Source: Datisca glomerata (Eukaryota; Streptophyta; Magnoliopsida; Cucurbitales; Datiscaceae). From it: DNA of 64,000 bases. Under the pieces are notes generated by a model. That model searched no databases and had not been told where the DNA came from. It worked only from the letters and a program-made list of their open reading frames with translations. Positions 57,660-64,000 of the stretch are shown piece after piece. Each line of letters starts with the position of its first letter. Within the stretch, counting starts at the first letter, position 1. Where the stretch lies: the NCBI GenBank assembly GCA_003255025.1, contig QANY01009406.1, forward strand, positions 434,001 through 498,000, given 5' to 3'. The position numbers and the translations under genes are program-made.

Positions 57660-58700
57660 GGTGTTTAAACTGAAGAGAACGAAAGAGAACTATACTGAAA
57701 ATCATACATCATTTGAAAGATACAGAAATTAGCTTCTTGAGGAATTTTGTGGAACTCAATTTGAAACTTCAAGGCAAAAGTTATGACAGTTTTCATACAA
57801 GCTGTTCAGAAACGAAGATTACACAGAATAGTAAATTTCGGAAATTATACTGTGTCAATTGGGAGCTAAACACATGAAGATTCATAAATTAATATGAAGA
57901 TATAGAAGTCTAGTTCCTGGAGAATTTTACGGAATTGATTTTGGACCTCACAATAAAAAGTTCTGATGATTTTTGTAAAAGCTGTTTGAGAAAGCAGAAT
58001 ATGCGGAATGGTCAACTTCAGAAATTAAACTGAATTTAGTAGGAGTCAGTTACATAGAAAATCTTATATCAAAGGGAAAGATACGGAAATCTACCTCATG
58101 AAGAATTTTACGGAAATGAATTTGAAGCTCCCGATCAAAAGCTATGGTAATGTTTGTTGATGTCGTTCAGGAAAGTAAACCTATAAACGTTTTTAAAGTT
58201 TTATTTTTAGAATATATTAATTTATATATTATTACATAGAAAATAATATATCATTAGAAAAATATAGATATCTACTTCTTAAATAATTTACAGGACTCAA
58301 TTCGAAGCTCTCGAGAAAAAGTTACAATATCTTTCATGAAGGTCGTTCAAAAAATTAGATTATGCAGAATAGTAAATTCAGAAATTCAATTCTATTGACT
58401 GGGATCCAACTACATGACGAATCTTATATTAATGGAAAGATACAGAAGTCTATTTATTGAAAAATTTCACGAAATTCAATTCGAAGCTCCTGAAGAAAGG
58501 TTATAATATCTTTCATGAAGGTTGTTCAGAAATATAGGTTATGCAGAATAGTAAATTCAGAAATTCAATTCTATTGACTGGGGGCCAACTACATGACGAA
58601 TCTTATATCAATGGAAATATACTTAATTTTACTTATTGGAGAATTTCACGAATTCAATTCGGAGCTCTCAATCAAACTTATGGCATGAAACGAGCATGCA
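57660..58700 (+). repeat. E4 satellite-like array, about 180-bp unit, 6 copies
   Basis: A recurring landmark (GATAYRGAARTCTA, followed by a GARGAATTT block) starts at 57,719, 57,899, 58,080, 58,261, 58,439 and 58,617, a spacing of 180, 181, 181, 178 and 178 bp. Each unit also carries a TCAATTYGAAGCTC-like block, a TCATGAAGGYYGTTCAGAAA-like block and GAAATTMAAYT. Copies differ by substitutions and small indels. The unit length is that of many plant satellites. Confidence 0.85.
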
Positions 58701-58807
58701 ATTTACTAGATGAAATACTTGGAGTCAACTTTCTCCCTTCTTCAACAACAATGAAAATTAGGGCGCGAGTCCTTGAGAGCAGACAGTTCGTAAGTCATGT
58801 TCTCTAA

Positions 58808-59195
58808 AGGAACTAAGGGCGTAAGTCATTGGGAGATGCAGTTCATAAGTCATATTCTCAGAATGAACTAAGAGCGTAACTCTTTGGGAGGGGCAGTTTA
58901 TAAGTCCTACTCTCAGAATGAACTAAGGGCGTAAGTTCTTGGGAGGGGCAGTTCATAAGTCCTACTCTCAGAATGAACTAAGGGCGTAAGTCTTTAGGAG
59001 GGGCAGTTCATAAGTTCTACTCTCAGAAGGAACTAAGGGCGTAAGTCCTTAGGAGGGGCAGTTCATAAGTCCTACTCTCAGAAGGAACTAAGATCCTAAG
59101 TCCTTGGGAGGGGTAGTTCATAAGTCCTACTCTCAGAATGAACTAAGGGTATAAGTCATTGGGATGGGTAGTTCATAAGTCCTACTCTCAGAAGG
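58808..59195 (+). repeat. E4 tandem array, about 55-bp unit, 7 copies
   Basis: The unit runs GAACTAAGGGCGTAAGTC, CTTGGGAGGGGCAGTTC, then ATAAGTCCTACTCTCAGAA. Copies start near 58,810, 58,864, 58,919, 58,974, 59,030, 59,085 and 59,139. Same unit as E3 29,777-30,225, same sense relative to the element. Confidence 0.9.
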
Positions 59196-59469
59196 AAATC
59201 GAAATGAGGCCATGATTCCACTGAAGGAGCCTATTGGGAGCGTCTACATATGCCGTTCTCAGAAGGAAATAAAAAGGAGCCTAAGTCCTTTGGAATGTCT
59301 ATTGATGTTGTTCTTAGGCGGAAGTAAAAATGGTGTCATGGTTCTTTATTTGAACCTAATTCCTCCTCTCAAAAGAAAATGGGCAGTTCGTAGGTCCCTC
59401 TCAAAGTGGAAACTAGGCCATTGTTCCACTGAAGGAGCCTAAGTCTTGGGAGCGTTTACGTACACCATT

Positions 59470-59835
59470 CTCAGAACGATAAAGTCTGAAGAACGGAAAA
59501 AAAATGTCTTCAGCACGGAAAATGAAACATCTTCAGAACGGGAAAGTCTGGAGATGGGAAAAGGAAATGTCTCCAGAACGGAAAATGAAACATCTTCAGA
59601 AAGGGAAAGTCTGGCGATGGGAAAAGGAAACATCTTCAGAACGGGAAAATCTAGAGATCGGAAAAGGAAATGTCTTCAGAACACGAAAAAAGAAATGTCT
59701 AAAAAATGAAAAAAGAAATATCTTCAGAACGGAAAAGGAAACATCTTTAGAACGGGAAAGTCTGGAGATGGCAAAAGGAAATGTCTTCAGAACACAAAAA
59801 AGAAAATGTCCTAAGAATGGGAAAATCTTCAGAAC
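59470..59835 (+). repeat. E4 tandem array, about 40-bp unit
   Basis: Variants of ATCTTCAGAACGGGAAAGTC, then TGGAGATGGGAAAAGGAAATG recur about eight to nine times with length changes. The frames across it (Lys/Glu/Ser-rich) are repeat products. Confidence 0.75.
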
Positions 59836-59839
59836 TTCA

Positions 59840-60475
59840 GAGTAGAAAAGAAAAGAGTTGAGGAAAGAACTTCAGAAAAGAAAAGAAATTGAGGAAAGAA
59901 CTTCAGAAAAGAAAACAAGTCGAGGAAAGAACTTCATAAAAGAAAAGAAGTTGGGGAAAGAACTTCAGAAAAGAAAAGAGTTGAGGAAAGAACTTCAGGA
60001 AAGAAAAAAAGTTGAGGAAAGAACTTTAGAAGAGAAAAGAGTTGAGAAAAAATTTCAGAAATGAAAAAAGTTGCGGAAAAAACTTTAGAAAAAAAGTTGA
60101 GGAAATAATTTCAGGAAAGAAAAGAAGTTGTGGAAAGAACTTCTGAAAAGAAATGTAGTTGAGGAAAGAACTACAGAAAAGAAAAGAATTGAGGAAAGAA
60201 CTTCAGAAAAGAAAAGAAGTTAAGGAAAGAAATTGAGAAAAGAAAAGAGTTGAGGAAAGAACTTCATAAAAGAAAAGAAGTTGAGGAAATAACTTTAGAA
60301 AAGAAAAGATTTGAGGAAATAACTTCAGAAAAGAGTTGAGGAAAGAACTTCAGAAAAGAAGTTGAGGAAATAACTTTAGGAATGAAAAGAAGTTGGGGAA
60401 AGAACTTAAGAGTAGAAAAGAAAAGTAGTTGAGGAAAAAACTTCAAAGTTGAGAAAAGAAAGGCTAAGCTGAGTA
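59840..60475 (+). repeat. E4 tandem array, about 30-bp unit, about 20 copies
   Basis: CTTCAGAAAAGAAAAGAAGT, then TGAGGAAAGAA recurs along 630 bp with drops and additions of a few bases. On + the strand is almost pure purine (A>G), with possible triplex or frame-slippage behaviour. Confidence 0.85.
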
Positions 60476-60699
60476 AAGAAAAGCCGAGAAAAGAAAAGCT
60501 GAGAAAAGAAAAGCTCAGTAAAGAAAAAGCCAGTAAATAAAAGTCAAGAAAGGTTGTGGCTTCATCGTTTTAGAACGGGAATGCCATGAAGAAAGGAAAA
60601 GGAAGCGAGAAAAGAAAGGAAAAAGAAGCGAGAAAAGGAAGGAAAAAGAAGTGAAAGAAAAGAAAGGAAACAGGAAAAACTCTATCGATGAATTGGTAG

Positions 60700-61210
60700 T
60701 AAATCAAAACGGGACCATGGTTCTGCGGAAGGAGCCTAAGTCCTTGGGAGTGTCTACGGACGCCGTTCTCAGAAAATAAAAATAAGGCAATGGTTCTTTA
60801 TTTGAACCTAAGTCATCCTCTCAAAAGAAAATGGGCAGTTTGTAAGTCCATCTCAAAGTAAAAATGGGGTCATGGTTCTGTATTTGAACCTAAGTCCTCC
60901 TCTCAAAAGAAAATAGGCAGTTCGTAAATCCCTCCCAAAACAAAAATGATGTCATGATTCTTTATTTGAACCACAGTTCGTGAGACATTCTCCTAGAATG
61001 CGAAAAATAAAAATGGAGTCATGGTTCTTTATTTGAACTTAAGTCCTCCTCCTAAAAGAAACTGGACAGTTCGTAAGTCCTTAAAGTGAAAACGGGGCCA
61101 TAATTTTTTATTTAAACCTAAGTCCTTCTCTCAAAATAAAATGGCAGTTCGTAATTCATTCTCTCAGAACGAAGACGGGGACATGATTCTTTATTTAAAC
61201 TTAAGTCCTT
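60700..61210 (+). repeat. E4 repeat, about 80-100-bp unit
   Basis: GTCATGGTTCTTTATTTGAAC, CTAAGTCCTCCTCTCAAAAG, then AAAATGGGCAGTTCGTAAGTC recurs about five times. Earlier, single copies lie at about 59,330-59,400, so the unit flanks the two purine-rich arrays. Confidence 0.75.
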
Positions 61211-61949
61211 AAAAAAGTAATACAACAAAAAGAGAGTTCAATAGAAGAAAAATTGCACAAACAGAGTATTTATATTAATTGAAGCTGAAGTATAAAAGAA
61301 AAATATAAAACAAGAGAAGGAAAAAGAAAAACAAGGAAACGAGAGAAATTCAATCAATGGAAGTAAGACATCAAACTCAAACTCCTGCAATGAAACTATG
61401 AAATGGTACACTCATTCCTTACTCATTTCAATAAATTATTATGTTATTGTTCTTTTACAACATTCTTATCACAGATCTTAACGTATGAGAGAAGGAAAAG
61501 AAAAATGAAAAAACGGGATAAACTCTATCAATGAGCCCATATTGAAGAAAACGAGGAAACTCTATCAATGAGCTTGTTGCAAAAGGAAACTGGAGGAACT
61601 CCACAATTAGTAGATGTTCTCAAAAGAAGACTAGAAGTCATCTTCAAACAAGCCAGTCCCTGTGAACGGAAAAAAGTGAACGGAAAAAGAACTACTAATT
61701 AAGGAAAAAGAAAATTTGCTATGTCTCAAAGAAAGGAAAAATTACAAAAAGATACAAGAGAATATGGTTGCATCAGCGGCAACATCCTCAACAGAAGGGT
61801 TGGCAGCTGCATCCTCAATGAGAAGGTTAACAACGACATGTTAAATAATTGCTTGGAAAATTTGTTTTGTGTGAATAGATAAAAAGGTAAATAACGACTA
61901 TTAAACCCGAGCACAAGGATGGGAAGCGATGAAAGATTTGACTGGGGAG

Positions 61950-62510
61950 AGGCAAACCGTCATAACAGAATCTGAAGCGTCGAAGCAAACCCCCTATTGA
62001 GAACAAAACTGAGCGCCAGATCGAACCTTTTAGTGAGGATGGAAACCAAGCTCCAAATCAGATCTTGTAGCGAAAACAGAATTCGAAGCGTCGAAGTAGA
62101 ACCCCTAGTGAGAACAAAAATGAGCGCCAGATCATACCTTTTAGTGAGAATGGAAACCAAGCACTAGATTAGATCTTGTAGCGAAAGTGGAAACCAAGCT
62201 CCAGATCAGATCTTGGAGCGAAAACAGAATTCGAAGCTCCAGACTGGTCCCCTAGCGAGAACGGAATCTAGCGCCAGACCAGACCCCTAGCGAGAATGGA
62301 ATCAGGTGCCAGATCAGACCACTTGGGGAAGATGGAAATCAAGCGCCAGATCAGACCTCTTGGAGAAGACAGAAATAGAGCGCTAGATCAAACCTCTCAG
62401 CTAATATGGAAACCGTGCACCGGATCAGATTTTTATCGGGAGCAAAGACCAAAGCGCCAGATCAGGCTTTTAACAAAAATTGAAATTAGAGAGCCAAGTC
62501 ATATTCTTAG
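61950..62510 (+). repeat. E4 tandem repeat near the 3' LTR
   Basis: GCGCCAGATCAGACCCCTAG, then CGAGAATGGAATC and variants recur at about 45 bp, roughly ten to twelve copies. The complement corresponds to E3 28,215-28,445. In both elements it is the last array before the 3' LTR segment. Confidence 0.78.
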
Positions 62511-62747
62511 AGAGAACGAGAATTAATTATGTTGGAACAAACTGTTATGAGAATAGGAGAATGAAATAAAAGAAAGCACATGCAACCCTCAAACACACGT
62601 CAGTCGGTAAAGCAACTCTCTATAATTGTTAATAACTTTTGTAGATCATTATTATTGCAGGTCCCAATGAATCTAATGTAAAAAATCAAGGAATTAAATC
62701 ATTACACCTGAATGAAGAAAGACTTCATCAAGTGTAATGGGGGAAAA

Positions 62748-63292
62748 TGAACGGAAATAATTTTACATGACACGTGGCAAAATCTAGATCGAAGAGAAGA
62801 TAAAGTGAGAATCGTAAGATCAACTAGGTGGTTATAAAGAATAGACCAATCAAACAAAAGTACATGGATTGCTGACATGCCAATCTAAAGAGAAGCTAAT
62901 AAGACCATTAGATTGATTAGACGGTCAAGATTCACTTTGTTGTTATTGTTGATAAGCTAGATCTCAGAGAATATTCTATTGATTTTATTTTCAGATAGAA
63001 TTAGATAGGCTATATCAGATTCTATGTAACCGATTGAAGGCCTATAAATAAAGGCAAGATCTAACTCCAACGAAGGACAACAACTATTTACACTCATTAG
63101 TCTTGTAAACCCTTTCTCCGTAATGAAATATTATCAAAATCTTCCCGTGGTTTTTCTTCCCTTTAAGGGTTTTCCACTTAAATCATGATGTCATTATTCT
63201 CTCCCCCTCTCTAAATTATTCTCTTGATTTCCATATTATGATGTAAGAAATTCACGACCGATTCTCAAAGACGGTGGATGTTTTCCTTTACA
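62748..63292 (+). repeat. E4 3' LTR
   Basis: 545 bp, matching the 5' LTR throughout, including GATAGAATTAGATAGGCTAT, CCTATAAATAAAGGCAAGAT and the final GTAAGAAATTCACGACCGAT. It is followed at once by the target copy AACAA. Confidence 0.9.
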
Positions 63293-63297
63293 AACAA

Positions 63298-64000
63298 CAT
63301 ATAATGACACAGTAAAAATATAAAATCATATGATAGAATTGGCACAAATTGGGATGAAATTAAATATCTCTCTTATTATTTAATTGAAAAAAATCTTTAT
63401 CTGATCACCCTTTAAAATTAGGTGTTATGAAGAGGGGTAATACTTAATAGGTCTTTTAACCAACACAAAGGGAGCAAAATAAGGCGATGTTGAACATCAT
63501 CCTAACACACTCTCATGGAGCACAACATGACGACCGAACTAAGCAGCATACCAAACTGTCCAAATTAAGTGGAATAAATACTTGAACTCAAGTGACAGAA
63601 AATAAGATCCGATCTAACTCTAATATGAAGTTCAAAATCCCAACCTATCTACGATTTAAAATCTAGATGTTAGGAAGATATGTATTGAGATCTTATAATT
63701 AGCACAAAATAGACAGATCCTAACAATGTATATATCCAACATTGTTTGCTATTAAACTTCGACTACATGCATAGTCTGCGGGACTGCTGCATATATAAGT
63801 TCTTCTACATCTCTGTGTAACACAATGCATCAATTGAGAAAGATGAGTAAAATGTATAATATTGATGACGGCAAAATCCGAGGGGAATTTTTTGTCATTA
63901 TATATATTCAATGTTACATTTGATTGTTATTCAGGTTTTTCAAATCTCTGATGACTTTCAATATGACAGCTAAAAACAGTTAGTGAGAGATTGTACATCA
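63298..64000. other. right flank, nothing recognised
   Basis: AT-rich sequence after E4 to the window edge. No gene, terminal repeat or partner copy of anything else in the window was found. Confidence 0.4.

Larger units (their letters stand above)
55531..63292 (+). mobile_element. E4: non-autonomous LTR retrotransposon made of tandem repeats (TSD AACAA)
   Basis: 7,762 bp flanked by AACAA (55,526-55,530 and 63,293-63,297). LTRs at 55,531-56,085 and 62,748-63,292 run from TGAACRKRAATAATTTTACA to TTTACA and are closely similar. The primer binding site TTTGGTGCTTTCATTGAGAG follows the left LTR, and the purine-rich GTAATGGGGGAAAA precedes the right one. The 6.7-kb interior has no gag or pol. It is a series of at least six different tandem-repeat families, purine-rich on +. 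The primer binding site, the segment next to the 3' LTR (CATTACACCTGAATGAAG) and three repeat families also occur in E3, the likely type of helper. Confidence 0.92.

Noticed and set aside
59446..60064. Lys/Glu-rich open frames as a novel coiled-coil protein
   Set aside because: The frames are a by-product of 30-40-bp purine tandem repeats, remain open in more than one frame, and have no start context or conserved end.

Overview
This is eudicot nuclear DNA. The genes are intron-split, of angiosperm families only, and on one strand in a conserved-looking block. About two thirds of the window is transposon sequence. Only four genes look intact: a CYP74 hydroperoxide lyase (4206-5870, -), a UFD1-family zinc-finger protein of the PRLI-interacting factor K type (17444-20661, -), an RNase III-like protein of the RTL1 type (24114-25859, -) and a CERK1-type LysM receptor kinase (46122-50138, -). 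A fifth gene, a DUF1068 protein (2886-3919, +), is frameshifted. From memory, the HPL / UFD1 / RTL1 trio corresponds to Arabidopsis At4g15440 / At4g15420 / At4g15417, so the first 26 kb seems to be an ancestral block inflated by retroelements. Part of the plastid trnV-GAC/rrn16 leader region was also transferred to the nucleus twice (about 51.1 and 52.3 kb).

Layout: 1-2.6 kb, decayed Ty1/copia RT-RNase H with a duplicated LTR, apparently in an intron of the DUF1068 gene. 4.2-5.9 kb, HPL. 8.2-10.6 kb, internally deleted Ty3/gypsy remnant (-). 10,628-15,989, non-autonomous LTR element 'E1' (TSD GATGT). 16.4 kb, SINE. 17.4-20.7 kb, UFD1 gene. 20.9-24.1 kb, AT-rich intergenic DNA with internal duplications. 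24.1-25.9 kb, RTL1 with a MITE and a SINE in intron 1. 27,691-35,977, coding Ty3/gypsy element 'E3' (Tat-like, -) with gag, PR, RT, two RNase H regions, IN, tandem repeats and an antisense ORF. 36,511-46,114, a nested stack ending 7 bp from the kinase stop codon. 46.1-50.1 kb, LysM receptor kinase. 51-55.5 kb, plastid-DNA insertions, a hAT-like element and two MITEs. 55,531-63,292, non-autonomous LTR element 'E4' (TSD AACAA), built almost wholly of tandem repeats, including six copies of a unit of about 180 bp.

How the parts relate: E3 and E4 share the primer-binding site, a segment next to the 3' LTR and three tandem-repeat families, so E4 looks like a parasite of E3-type elements. E1 and E2 (37,041-43,546) are two copies of another non-autonomous family with its own pair of tandem repeats. 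In the stack, a small MITE was split by a deleted copia element (TSD AAAAG). That copia element received E2 (TSD GTTAC/GTTCC) and a hAT-like MITE, and E2 received a MULE-like element (9-bp TSD). The copia reading frame rejoins at both insertion sites and E1 serves as an unoccupied reference for the MULE site, so the order of events can be read from the sequence. The best candidates for something undescribed are the E3/E4 repeat-carrying pair and the satellite-like array inside E4.
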